Made by a program: the position numbers and the translations under genes
Shown: piece by piece, positions 8,259 through 19,331 of the stretch
Numbering within the stretch: position 1 is the stretch's first letter
Layout of the letters: each line of letters begins with the position of its first letter
Notes under the pieces: model-generated
The model's database searches: none
Seen by the model: only the letters and a program-made list of their open reading frames with translations
Told to the model about the DNA's origin: nothing
NCBI RefSeq assembly: GCF_001662305.1
Contig: NZ_BDEP01000016.1
Span: forward strand, 248,001 to 312,000
Length of the DNA: 64,000 nt
Direction: 5' to 3'
Origin: Halomonas caseinilytica
GTDB taxonomy: Bacteria > Pseudomonadota > Gammaproteobacteria > Pseudomonadales > Halomonadaceae

Positions 8259-9239
8259 ATGAAACGCCATGTTTTCTCCGCCGCCACTTTTTCCGGCGCC
8301 TTGCTCGGGGCTGCGATGTTCGCATCGCCGGCCATGGCGCAGGAAGAAGAGCAGTTCATCACCATCGGTACCGGTGGTCAGACCGGCGTCTATTACGTGG
8401 TCGGTCAGTCGGTGTGTCGCTTGGTGAACCGGCTGGAAGACGCCAACATCAAGTGCAACGCTCCCTCCACCGGCGGCTCGGTGGCCAACATCAATGGCAT
8501 CCGCAGCGGTGAGCTGAACATGGGGGTCGCCCAGTCCGACGTTCAGTACCAGGCTTACAATGGCACCGGCAACTTCGAGGGCGATGCCTACGAAGACCTG
8601 CGGGCGGTGTTCCGCGTCCATGGCGAGCCGCTGACCCTGCTGGCCCGCGCCGATTCCGGCGTCGAAACCCTCGACGACCTGGAAGGCAAGCGTGTCAACA
8701 TCGGCAATCCGGGGTCCGGGCAGCGCAACACCATGGAAGTGGTGATGGATGCCAAGGGCTGGACCGAAGATACCTTCTCCCTGGCTTCCGAGCTGGATGC
8801 CGCCGAGATGGCTTCCGCTCTCGCCGACAACAACATCGATGTCATGGCATATGTGGTCGGCCATCCCAACGGGGCCATTCAGGAAGCCACCACCACCGTC
8901 GATTCCCGCCTGGTCCCGCTCAATGACGAGACCATCCAGGGACTGGTCGAAGAGTATCCCTATTATTCCATGTCGACCATTCCGGGCGGCCTGTACAAGG
9001 GCAATCCGGATGACGTCGAGACCTTCGGTGTGGCGGCTACCTTCGTGTCCTCCACCGACACCGATCCCGACGTCGTCTATCAGACTGTCAAGGCAGTGTT
9101 CGACAACTTCGATCGCTTCAAGCAACTGCACCCGGCCTTCGCCAACCTCAACCCCGAGGACATGGTTTCCGAAGGGCTGTCTGCACCGCTGCACGAAGGG
9201 GCGGCGCGCTACTATCGCGAGCAGGGCTGGATCGAGTGA
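8259..9239 (+). CDS. TAXI-family TRAP transporter solute-binding protein
   Basis: 326 residues with a signal peptide (about residues 1-27, ending SPAMA). The TAXI signature is clear: ITIGTGGQTGVYYVVGQSVCRLVN at the mature N-terminus, STGGSVANINGIRSGELNMGVAQSDV, and the GKRVNIGNPGSGQRNT motif. TAXI proteins are periplasmic receptors of TRAP systems; characterised members bind glutamate/glutamine or other dicarboxylates. The ATG at 8259 is preceded by GAGG seven bases upstream, which is preferred to the in-frame GTG at 8253. The fused permease and a universal stress protein gene follow; two hairpins lie between this gene and the permease gene. Confidence 0.92.
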   Translation: MKRHVFSAATFSGALLGAAMFASPAMAQEEEQFITIGTGGQTGVYYVVGQSVCRLVNRLEDANIKCNAPSTGGSVANINGIRSGELNMGVAQSDVQYQAYNGTGNFEGDAYEDLRAVFRVHGEPLTLLARADSGVETLDDLEGKRVNIGNPGSGQRNTMEVVMDAKGWTEDTFSLASELDAAEMASALADNNIDVMAYVVGHPNGAIQEATTTVDSRLVPLNDETIQGLVEEYPYYSMSTIPGGLYKGNPDDVETFGVAATFVSSTDTDPDVVYQTVKAVFDNFDRFKQLHPAFANLNPEDMVSEGLSAPLHEGAARYYREQGWIE

Positions 9240-9249
9240 TCGGGACTGG

Positions 9250-9303
9250 ATGAGATCGCGTATCTCATGGAAGAATGCGCGGCCCCTTGTCGAGGGGCCG
9301 CGC
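9250..9303 (+). terminator. Double hairpin between TAXI and permease genes (attenuator)
   Basis: The first stem is ATGAGAT (9250-9256) with ATCTCAT (9262-9268). The second is GCGCGGCCCC (9277-9286) with GGGGCCGCGC (9294-9303), followed by CTTTAC. Both are perfect, with 7- and 10-bp stems. Such structures after a binding-protein gene protect its mRNA and reduce read-through, giving more receptor than permease. Confidence 0.6.
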
Positions 9304-9376
9304 TTTACGTTGGTGGTGCCGGTCGGTCGCCGGCGACGCACGGGAAGTGTCAACCGATTCAGAGCAGGACATACAT

Positions 9377-11971
<2,595 letters not shown>

Positions 11972-11982
11972 GGAGGTAAGCC

Positions 11983-12411
11983 ATGTACAACAAGATCCTG
12001 TTGCCGGTGGACCTCAACGAGGAGGCCTCCTGGTCCAAGGCGCTGCCCACGGCACTGACGTTGTGCCGTAGTTTCGGTGCGTCCCTGCATGTGGTCACCG
12101 TACTGCCTGATGTCCAGATGCCCTTGGTCGGCGGGTTCTTCCCCGCGGGATTCGCCGACAAGGCGCGCAAGGCGGTAAGCGATGCACAGCATGCGTTCAT
12201 CCGTGACCATGTGCCGGAGGATGTTCAGGTCCAGAGCGTGATCGTCGAGGGCTCGCCCTGGGAGGCGATCATCAAGGCATCCAAGAAAGTCGAGGCCGAT
12301 CTGATCGTCATGGCCTCACACACCAAGCGAAAGTTTGCCGATTATGTCCTCGGTCCCAATGCTGAGCATGTGGTGCATCACAGCAAGGTGTCGGTGATGA
12401 TCGTGCGCTGA
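11983..12411 (+). CDS. Universal stress protein linked to the TRAP transporter (TeaD-like)
   Basis: 142 residues of the UspA fold: ILLPVDLNEEASWSKALPTA at the N-terminus and DLIVMASH near residue 107. The classical ATP motif G-x2-G-x9-G-(S/T) is altered: the first two glycines are replaced in SHTKRKFADYV, and the last pair reads LGPNAEHV. From memory, the same LGPNA pattern occurs in TeaD of Halomonas elongata, a Usp that binds ATP and negatively regulates the TeaABC ectoine TRAP transporter. It sits 11 bp after the fused permease with AGGAGG just upstream, so a similar role tuning this transporter is likely but inferred. Confidence 0.88.
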   Translation: MYNKILLPVDLNEEASWSKALPTALTLCRSFGASLHVVTVLPDVQMPLVGGFFPAGFADKARKAVSDAQHAFIRDHVPEDVQVQSVIVEGSPWEAIIKASKKVEADLIVMASHTKRKFADYVLGPNAEHVVHHSKVSVMIVR

Positions 12412-12434
12412 CCGGTGCGCAGGCCGGCCGCCGT

Positions 12435-12462
12435 GCCCCGGACGCTGCGGGCGTCCCGGGGC
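12435..12462 (+). terminator. Hairpin after the universal stress protein gene
   Basis: GCCCCGGACGC (12435-12445) pairs with GCGTCCCGGGGC (12451-12462) with one bulged base and a five-base loop, 23 bp after the Usp stop. The stem is very stable but the following ATTGTG is only weakly U-rich. It marks the end of the TAXI transporter operon. Confidence 0.55.
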
Positions 12463-12534
12463 ATTGTGTGACGAGACTGTCACTGCATGTGGCACGTGAA
12501 TCGCGTAGGCTTGTCGACATGATCGGCAATCGAG

Positions 12535-13047
12535 ATGTCTCCCATGTCTGTGCTTGCGATGATCGTTGGCCTGGTGGTGGCGACCATGGGTACCGCCGTC
12601 CAGGCAATGCCCTTGCCATCGCCAAGCGGTGAGGTGGTCCTCACGATCCGGGGCGATATCGAGCATCCCAATGTCGGCGATGAAGCTCGCTTCGATCGTG
12701 CCATGCTCGATCGCCTGCCATCTCGCACCATCGTCACGAGAACGCCCTGGCAACCCGGCACGGGCCGCTTCGAGGGCCCGCTCTTCTCGGCCCTGCTGGA
12801 GGCTGTGGGGGCCAACGGCGATGAAGTGAGAGTCAGGGCCTTGAACGGTTTCGAGGCCGACATCCCGGTCAGCGATTTCGAACGCTACGACGTCATCCTG
12901 GCCATGCGTCGTAATGGCGAGCCGATGACGATCCGCAACTTCGGGCCCTTGTTCGTGGTGTATCCCTTCGAGGAGCATCCCGAACTCATGACCGAAGCCA
13001 TCCGCTTTCGCTCGGTATGGCAGGTGCATCACATCTTCGTGTATTGA
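12535..13047 (+). CDS. Small exported molybdopterin-fold protein
   Basis: 170 residues with a signal peptide (about residues 1-24, ending AVQA), so it is probably periplasmic. The mature part resembles the oxidoreductase molybdopterin-binding fold reduced to one small domain: a strand with LTIRGDIEHPN, TRTPWQPGTGRFEGPLFSALLEAVG, VRALNGFEADIPVSDF, and the NFGPLFVVYPF segment. It has no cysteine in the mature part, so the usual molybdenum ligand is missing and a sensing or binding role is more likely than catalysis. It ends 18 bp before a hybrid histidine kinase gene in the same direction, and it probably supplies the extracytoplasmic signal for that kinase. The start could also be the ATG at 12544. 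Confidence 0.7.
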   Translation: MSPMSVLAMIVGLVVATMGTAVQAMPLPSPSGEVVLTIRGDIEHPNVGDEARFDRAMLDRLPSRTIVTRTPWQPGTGRFEGPLFSALLEAVGANGDEVRVRALNGFEADIPVSDFERYDVILAMRRNGEPMTIRNFGPLFVVYPFEEHPELMTEAIRFRSVWQVHHIFVY

Positions 13048-13065
13048 TCCCCGTGGGAGAAATCG

Positions 13066-15237
13066 GTGCTGCAGCAATACCCTCTGCGTCTCAAGCTCGG
13101 CGCCATTTCCGCGCTGGTGCTGTTTGCCGGCGCCTTGCTGGTGGTGGGGCTGGTGGCCTGGCGACAGGACAGCCTGATCTGGCGCGTGGGCGAGGATGCC
13201 ACCTGGCATGCCTACAAGCTGGATCGCGATGTCGTGCAACTGCGCAATTTCCTGGCGGTGCAGGAACCCGGCGAGGGCGCGCTCGAGGATGTCCGGCTGC
13301 GCTTCGAGCTCCTCTATAGCCGACTCACGCTGCTGAAGGGCGGCGAGATCGCCGATCTCATCGCGGCCATTCCGCTGGCCGAGCAATTGTCCGGCAAGAT
13401 CGAGCAACATCTCGAAGCGCTCGATGCCATCCTGAGCGAGGCCGATACCCTGGATGCCGCGACACGCGCCAGGATGAGCCGTCAACTGGTGGCCCTGAGC
13501 GAACCTACCGAACGCTTGATCGTGACCATCAATGGCCATCTGGCAGAGGCCTCGACCCGCGAGCGCGGGCGCCTGAAATGGCTGTATGGCCTACTGCTGG
13601 TGTTGATTCTGGCGATGAGCGTGTCGGCGATGATGGTGGTGACCTTCCTGATTCGCGAATCCCGCGACAATGCCGCCGCTCGTCGTGCCCTGGAAGCGCT
13701 CAGCGACGAGCTGGAGGTCACGGCGCGCCGGGCCGAATCGGCCAGCCAGGCCAAGTCGGAATTTCTCGCCACCGTCAGCCACGAGATCCGCACCCCCCTC
13801 AATGGCGTGATCGGCATGAGCGAATTGCTGGTGGAGCATCGCTTGCCGGAGGGCGCCCGACACTATGCCGACACCATCCACGACAGTGCTCAACGTCTGC
13901 TCGAGCTGATCAACGACATCCTGGATTTCTCCAAGATCGAGGCGGGGCGGCTGGACCTGGAAACCCGCTCGTTGTCGCTTGCCGAACTGGTGAATGGGGC
14001 GCTGTCGCTCTTCGCGCCCCGTGCCGAAGCCCAGGGGGTTCGGCTGGTGGCATGGATCGATCCTGCCTTGCCGACGCATGTCGTCAGCGATCCCGGTCGC
14101 CTGCGCCAGATCCTGTTGAACCTGCTGTCGAATGCCATCAAGTTCACCGCGCAAGGCGAGGTGCGCGTGGAGGCGTTCGTCACCGACGAGGGCGAGCTGG
14201 GCATCGATGTCATCGATTCGGGTTGCGGTATCGATGAGCAGCGCCAGTCGAAGCTGTTCGAGCCCTTTCAGCAGGGTGATCCCTCCACTGCCCGGCGCTT
14301 CGGCGGCACGGGGCTGGGGCTGGCGATCTGCAAGCGGTTGACGGAGGCCATGGGCGGACGTATCGGCATGGAAAGTCAGTTGCATGTCGGCAGTCGCTGC
14401 TGGGTTCGCTTGCCGCTGGTGGTGGGCGCCGAGGATACGGCCCTTCCGGAGAGTGGTGCCCGCCGAGAGGATGACGACCTTTTGAGTGGTGCCAGGTTGC
14501 TGGTCGTGGAGGACAACCCCGTCAATCAACAGGTGGCCACCGCCATGTTGAACAAGCTGGGGTGTCGTGTCGGCCTGGCCAGTTCCGGCCACGAGGCGCT
14601 GGAGCGTCTCGAGACGGAGCGTTTCGATCTCGTCTTCATGGATGTCCAGATGCCCGACATGGATGGCCTGGAGGTGACGCGCCAGATTCGCGAGCGTGGT
14701 GGCTGGATGGCGGAGGTGCCGATCGTCGCCATGACGGCCGGCGGCCCCGGTGGCGACCAGGCCCGATGTCTGGCCGCTGGAATGAATGGCTATCTGGTCA
14801 AGCCGTTGTTCCAGGATGCCCTGCAGGCGATGTTGCGCCGCCATCTTCATCGGGGCACGGATGAGGTGGGGACAACGAGCGTTTCGCCGGGGGCGGAGCA
14901 GTGGCTGGATGAGGAGGTCATCGGTGCCCTGAGGGAAAGCCTCGGCGATGATGATCTGGCGGCCCTGCTGGCGCGCTACCGTGATCAGTCCCGTGAGCAT
15001 CTGGCGGCATTGCGGGACGCCGTGACGCGCCGCGATGGCGAGGCGATGCGACAACAGGCCCATCAACTCAAGGGGGAGTCTGCCAGTCTGGGAGCGGTGA
15101 AGGTCGCCGAAGCGGCCTTGCGCCTGGAACGTGCCGGCAAGGAGGCCGCCCTGGATAACGCGGAAGCCGAAGTACGGCACCTGGAGACGCTTCTGGCGCG
15201 CACCCTGCAAGCGTTCGACGACTTGCTGCCGCGATGA
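13066..15237 (+). CDS. Hybrid histidine kinase with receiver and HPt domains
   Basis: 723 residues. Two membrane helices (about 10-32 and 172-196) flank a periplasmic sensor region of about 140 residues rich in helices. HisKA follows, with [15 protein letters not shown] (phosphoacceptor His239); then the ATPase domain with [16 protein letters not shown] and [13 protein letters not shown]; then a receiver domain with [13 protein letters not shown] and Asp526 in [11 protein letters not shown]; and a C-terminal HPt domain with His666 in AHQLKGES. The phosphorelay is complete but no output regulator is nearby, so the final receiver must be encoded elsewhere. It starts at a GTG six bases after GGGAGA and is co-transcribed with the small exported protein gene upstream. 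Confidence 0.93.
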   Translation: MLQQYPLRLKLGAISALVLFAGALLVVGLVAWRQDSLIWRVGEDATWHAYKLDRDVVQLRNFLAVQEPGEGALEDVRLRFELLYSRLTLLKGGEIADLIAAIPLAEQLSGKIEQHLEALDAILSEADTLDAATRARMSRQLVALSEPTERLIVTINGHLAEASTRERGRLKWLYGLLLVLILAMSVSAMMVVTFLIRESRDNAAARRALEALSDELEVTARRAESASQAKSEFLATVSHEIRTPLNGVIGMSELLVEHRLPEGARHYADTIHDSAQRLLELINDILDFSKIEAGRLDLETRSLSLAELVNGALSLFAPRAEAQGVRLVAWIDPALPTHVVSDPGRLRQILLNLLSNAIKFTAQGEVRVEAFVTDEGELGIDVIDSGCGIDEQRQSKLFEPFQQGDPSTARRFGGTGLGLAICKRLTEAMGGRIGMESQLHVGSRCWVRLPLVVGAEDTALPESGARREDDDLLSGARLLVVEDNPVNQQVATAMLNKLGCRVGLASSGHEALERLETERFDLVFMDVQMPDMDGLEVTRQIRERGGWMAEVPIVAMTAGGPGGDQARCLAAGMNGYLVKPLFQDALQAMLRRHLHRGTDEVGTTSVSPGAEQWLDEEVIGALRESLGDDDLAALLARYRDQSREHLAALRDAVTRRDGEAMRQQAHQLKGESASLGAVKVAEAALRLERAGKEAALDNAEAEVRHLETLLARTLQAFDDLLPR

Positions 15238-15264
15238 TGAATCACGGGTCGGGTGGCTGGCGCG

Positions 15265-16278
15265 TCAGGCGCGGGCTCCTCGCCGCCGGCTCGGGGATGC
15301 GGTGCGTCGATGCAGGGTTCGGCTGATGACATGATGGCCGGGGCGGTAGTCGCCGCTGGCCGCCGACTCGGCGCAGGCCAGGGTGGTGGCGGCGATGCGG
15401 GCATGGTCCTGGACCGCCGAGTCCACCGCCAGGGGCAGAAAGTCCAGCAGTCGGTTATCGCCGAAGGTCGCCAGGCGAAGATCATCGGGCAGCCGGCCCT
15501 CTGCCAGCAGGACGTCGAAGACACCATCCAGCAGCGTGTAGGATGCGGTGATGAGCACGTCGGGCAGTCCATGTCGATCGAGCAGTTCGCGCATCAGCTC
15601 GGCGCCGGCGGCGCGATCGTAACGTTTCGCGCTGTGCAGGCTGGCCGCCACATCGTGCCGGGCCAGGGCGTCCTGAAAGCCAGCGCGGCGTTCGCGGCTG
15701 ATCGAGAGCTCGGGTACCGCATCGAACCAGGCAACGCGCTCTACCGGAGCGTCCAGCGCCGCGAGAGTGAGCCGCTCGGCGGCATCCCGGTCATTGCTGA
15801 CCACGCTGGTGAAATGCGCCGGGTCCAGGCCTCTGTCCATGGCCACCACCGGTAATCCGCTTTCCATCAGATCCCGGTAGAAGGGTGCCTCCATCGGCAG
15901 GCAACTGGCGGTGATCAGCGCATCGCATCCCTGGGCCCTCAGTGCCAGGGCCAGTTCGCGTTCACCGGCCATGTCGTCATCCGAGCCGGCGATCAGCAGG
16001 TGATAGCCGCGTTGTCGGGCGCCTTGTTCCAGCAACTTGGCCAGGCGCGCGTAGCTGGCATTTTCCAAGTCAGGAACGATCAGTCCGAGCAGCCGGCTGG
16101 AGCCGCGACGCAAGGCGGCGGCCTGGGCATCGACCCGGTAGTGGTAGCGACCCACCACGGCCATGACACGGTCGACAGTGTCCTGACTGATGCGGCGTTC
16201 CCGGGCCTTGCCGTTGATGACATAGCTGGCGGTGGTACGAGAAACCCCGGCCAGTCGGGCGATTTCAGCGAGCGTCAT
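15265..16278 (-). CDS. cra: Catabolite repressor/activator Cra (FruR), LacI family
   Basis: 337 residues from the ATG at 16278, giving the N-terminus MTLAEIARLAGVSRTTASYV that aligns with E. coli Cra (MKLDEIARLAG, 334 residues). The helix-turn-helix is at about residues 3-24 with the hinge following. The effector domain carries LGLIVPDLENASYARLA and ends with ATFGDNRLLDFLPL. Cra binds DNA until fructose-1-phosphate releases it. It is divergent from fruBKA, and two Cra-like half-palindromes lie between the genes. A TTG at 16338 would add 20 residues and is less likely. It converges with the hybrid kinase gene only 27 bp away. Confidence 0.93.
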   Translation of the reverse strand: MTLAEIARLAGVSRTTASYVINGKARERRISQDTVDRVMAVVGRYHYRVDAQAAALRRGSSRLLGLIVPDLENASYARLAKLLEQGARQRGYHLLIAGSDDDMAGERELALALRAQGCDALITASCLPMEAPFYRDLMESGLPVVAMDRGLDPAHFTSVVSNDRDAAERLTLAALDAPVERVAWFDAVPELSISRERRAGFQDALARHDVAASLHSAKRYDRAAGAELMRELLDRHGLPDVLITASYTLLDGVFDVLLAEGRLPDDLRLATFGDNRLLDFLPLAVDSAVQDHARIAATTLACAESAASGDYRPGHHVISRTLHRRTASPSRRRGARA

Positions 16279-16368
16279 GGGTCCATCCGATGCAAGTGAG
16301 GCGGTGATGTCGACGATGCCGCGCTTGGTTTCTGCCAAAGTCGTAGACGTTTTAGCTTGCCATACAGT

Positions 16369-16382
16369 ATGAATCGATCCAG
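16369..16382. promoter_or_regulatory. Cra-type operator, site 1
   Basis: TGAATCGATCCA (16370-16381) fits the Cra consensus TGAATC-GNTTCA in its left half and centre. It lies about 80 bp before fruB and about 90 bp before the cra start, where Cra can control both directions. Confidence 0.65.
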
Positions 16383-16400
16383 CATTGATATCATCAAGGT

Positions 16401-16414
16401 GACACGATTCAGCA
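16401..16414. promoter_or_regulatory. Cra-type operator, site 2
   Basis: On the minus strand this reads GCTGAATCGTGT, matching the left half and centre of the Cra consensus (GCTGAATCGTT). It lies 45 bp upstream of the fruB start. Its spacing of about 33 bp from site 1 (three helical turns) would place two Cra tetramers on the same face. Confidence 0.65.
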
Positions 16415-16457
16415 TAAAAGCTATCCCTGTCGCGTCACCATCGAACAGGAGAGACGC

Positions 16458-19331
16458 ATGCTGACGCTACGCGAGAGCGACATTCTGCTCGGCTGCCGGG
16501 CCGAGGACTGGCGTTCGGCCCTGGACCTGGCCGCCGAATCCCTCGCTGGGGCGGGACTGACCGAACCGGCATACCGGGAGGGACTGCTTTCCCGGGAGAC
16601 GCAATCTTCCACCTATCTGGGCAATGCCATCGCGATTCCCCATGGCACGCCCGAGAGTCGTACCCATGTGCTGCGCACCGGCGTCAGGGTGCTGCAGTTC
16701 CCTCAGGGGGTTGAATGGCATGACGGTCAGCGGGTGCATGTACTGGTGACCATCGCCGCCCAGAACGACGAGCATCTGGACATCCTGCGCCAGTTGACGC
16801 ACGTGCTGGACCGCGACGATGTCGCCGATCGTCTGGCCCGTGCCGATGATGCCGAAGAGGTGGTGACACTGTTGTCGCGAGTTCCCGCCAAGGCACGGCT
16901 CGACACCGAAACCCTGTGCCTGGGGGTGCCCGCCCGCGACATCCGGGAACTGGCGCTGGCGGGAGCGGCTCGGTTGCGCCAGGCCGGCTGCGTCGAAGAT
17001 GGCTTCATCGCCGAGATGGCGGGGATGGCTCCGCGACGTCTGGGCCAGGGAACCTGGCTGGCCATGGCCGAGCGCAATGTCTCGGTGCCGGCCTTGTCGT
17101 TGGCGACTCCTGCCACGCCCTTCGAGGTGCAAGGCGAGAGCGTGAATGGCGTGTTCTGTCTGGCGGCGCGCGATGACGCTCACCTGGAACTGCTGGAGCG
17201 ACTTGCCGCCTTGCTGGAAGAGGGTGGCATCGAGACGCTGCGGCATGGTGATGCCGAGACGGTGCTGGCCCGACTGGCGGGTGAAGGGGCTGCGGCGCAT
17301 ACCCAGCGCGTGCGGGTGCTCAATGCCCATGGCCTGCATGCGCGTCCGGCCAAGCAGCTCGTTCAGGTGGCACGGGAGCAGGCCGTGCCGATCCGGGTTC
17401 GGTTGGCGGAAGGCGGTGCCGAGCCGGTGTCGGCCACCAGCCTGACCAAGGTCATCGGGCTCGGCGCACGCCGCGGCCAGTGGCTGGTGTTTTCCGCCGA
17501 GGGTGAGGGCGCCGAACAGGCGCTGTCGACCATCGGTGAGGCCGTCGTCGACGGGCTTGGCGAAGCCGTGGAACCCTTCGACGACAGCCACGAATCCGTG
17601 CCGGCGGCTGCGACGACCGACGAGGAAGGCGCGCCTCAGCCCTTGCCGGAAGACACCGCTTATCAGGCGGTGGCCGCCTCGCCGGGCCTGGCCATTGCGC
17701 CTGTGTTCGTGATGCGCATGCCGCGCTTCGATTACCCACAGCGTGCCGATGATCCCGCCGCCGAGACGCAGCGACTCGAAGCGGCGGTCCGCGAGGGTGG
17801 CGAGCAGCTCGCGGCACTGGCGCGCAGCGCGCGGGGCGGAGAGGTCGCCGAGATTCTCTCCATGCATGAGGAAATGCTCGACGACCCGGAATTGCTGCAG
17901 GCTGCCCGTGAAGGCATCCAGGAAGGGTATTCCGCCGAGGCTGCCTGGTGGGATGCCATCGACGCAGCCGCTCGGGCCCAGGAGATGCTGGCCGACCGGC
18001 TGCTCGCCGAGCGGGCCGCCGACCTGCGCGACGTGGGGCGGCGCGTGCTGGGGAGACTTTGCGACGTGGCCTTGCCCGAGCCGCCGGCACATCCCTATAT
18101 CCTGGTGATGGACGATATCGGCCCCTCGGACGTGGCGCGCCTCGACACCGAGCGCGTGCGCGGCCTGTTGACCGCCAGGGGCGGTGCCACGGCCCACAGC
18201 GCCATCCTCGCTCGGGCCCTGGGCATTCCCGCCGTGGTGGGCGCCGGCGAGCGAATCCTGTCACTGGAAAACGAGACCCCCCTGATTCTCGATGGCGAGC
18301 GGGGCCGGATCGTGCCCGCGCCGGGCGAGGCGCGTCGTCAGCGTGCCGAGCGGCAGCTGGCCGATCGCGAACGCCGCGAGCACGAGGCTTGGGAAGCCCG
18401 TTTCGCGCCGGCCACCACCCGCGATGGGCATCGTGTCGAGGTGGCGGCCAACCTGGGCAATACGGCCCATGCCGCCGATGCAGTGTCGCGAGGCGCCGAA
18501 GGCGTCGGCCTGCTGCGGACCGAGTTCCTGTTCATGGCCCACGCCGAGGCACCGGATCTCGAGACCCAGATGGCGGAGTACCGCGAGGCGCTGGATGCGC
18601 TGGATGGGCGTCCTCTGGTGGCGCGCACGCTGGACGTGGGGGGCGACAAGCCCTTGCCGTACTGGCCGGTGCCCCAGGAAGACAACCCCTTCCTCGGCTT
18701 GCGCGGCATTCGCCTGGCGCTGACGCGCCCCGACGTCCTGGCCACGCAGCTGGAAGCCCTGCTGAGGGCGGCCGTCGGCAGGCCGTTGCGCATCATGCTG
18801 CCGATGGTCAAGGATGTGGCCGAGCTGCGTACGGCCCGGGGAATGCTCGATCGACTGCTCGCCGACATTCCGGGCGACGAGCGTGCCACCGATGTGCAAC
18901 TGGGCGTGATGATCGAAGTGCCCTCCAGCGCCTTGCTGGCGGCCAGCCTGGCTGTGGAGGCGGATTTCTTCTCGGTGGGTACCAATGACCTGACCCAGTA
19001 CGCCCTGGCCATCGACCGTGGCCATCCCGAACTTTCTGCCCAGGCCGACGGCTTGCATCCGGCCGTGCTTAGGCTGATCCAGATGACCGTCGAGGCCGCC
19101 CATGCCCAAGGCAAGTGGGTCGGGGTCTGCGGGGAACTGGCCTCGGATGCCATGGCGGTGCCGGTGCTGGTGGGACTCGGGGTTGACGAGCTATCGGTGA
19201 GTGCCCGCCAGGTGCCGATGGTCAAGGCGCGATTGCGCGAGTTCGACCTGGCAAGTGCCCAGGAGCAAGCGCGGCGAGCGCTATCCCGGGCGACCGCCGA
19301 CGAGGTGCGTGACGCCCTGGAGGAGGCATGA
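16458..19331 (+). CDS. fruB: Fructose PTS multiphosphoryl transfer protein (EIIA-HPr-EI)
   Basis: 957 residues in three phosphotransfer modules. EIIA-Fru occupies about 1-145, with His62 in IAIPHGTPESR. A linking domain follows, then HPr at about 280-370 with His294 in GLHARPAKQ, and enzyme I from about 390 to the end with His580 in GGATAHSAILAR and the PEP-binding region including GTNDLTQYALAIDRG. It passes phosphate from PEP to FruA without needing general PTS proteins, the arrangement known from pseudomonads and other non-enteric gammaproteobacteria. It heads fruBKA, overlaps fruK by 4 bp, and is controlled by divergent cra. Complete, no missing active histidine. Confidence 0.95.
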   Translation: MLTLRESDILLGCRAEDWRSALDLAAESLAGAGLTEPAYREGLLSRETQSSTYLGNAIAIPHGTPESRTHVLRTGVRVLQFPQGVEWHDGQRVHVLVTIAAQNDEHLDILRQLTHVLDRDDVADRLARADDAEEVVTLLSRVPAKARLDTETLCLGVPARDIRELALAGAARLRQAGCVEDGFIAEMAGMAPRRLGQGTWLAMAERNVSVPALSLATPATPFEVQGESVNGVFCLAARDDAHLELLERLAALLEEGGIETLRHGDAETVLARLAGEGAAAHTQRVRVLNAHGLHARPAKQLVQVAREQAVPIRVRLAEGGAEPVSATSLTKVIGLGARRGQWLVFSAEGEGAEQALSTIGEAVVDGLGEAVEPFDDSHESVPAAATTDEEGAPQPLPEDTAYQAVAASPGLAIAPVFVMRMPRFDYPQRADDPAAETQRLEAAVREGGEQLAALARSARGGEVAEILSMHEEMLDDPELLQAAREGIQEGYSAEAAWWDAIDAAARAQEMLADRLLAERAADLRDVGRRVLGRLCDVALPEPPAHPYILVMDDIGPSDVARLDTERVRGLLTARGGATAHSAILARALGIPAVVGAGERILSLENETPLILDGERGRIVPAPGEARRQRAERQLADRERREHEAWEARFAPATTRDGHRVEVAANLGNTAHAADAVSRGAEGVGLLRTEFLFMAHAEAPDLETQMAEYREALDALDGRPLVARTLDVGGDKPLPYWPVPQEDNPFLGLRGIRLALTRPDVLATQLEALLRAAVGRPLRIMLPMVKDVAELRTARGMLDRLLADIPGDERATDVQLGVMIEVPSSALLAASLAVEADFFSVGTNDLTQYALAIDRGHPELSAQADGLHPAVLRLIQMTVEAAHAQGKWVGVCGELASDAMAVPVLVGLGVDELSVSARQVPMVKARLREFDLASAQEQARRALSRATADEVRDALEEA

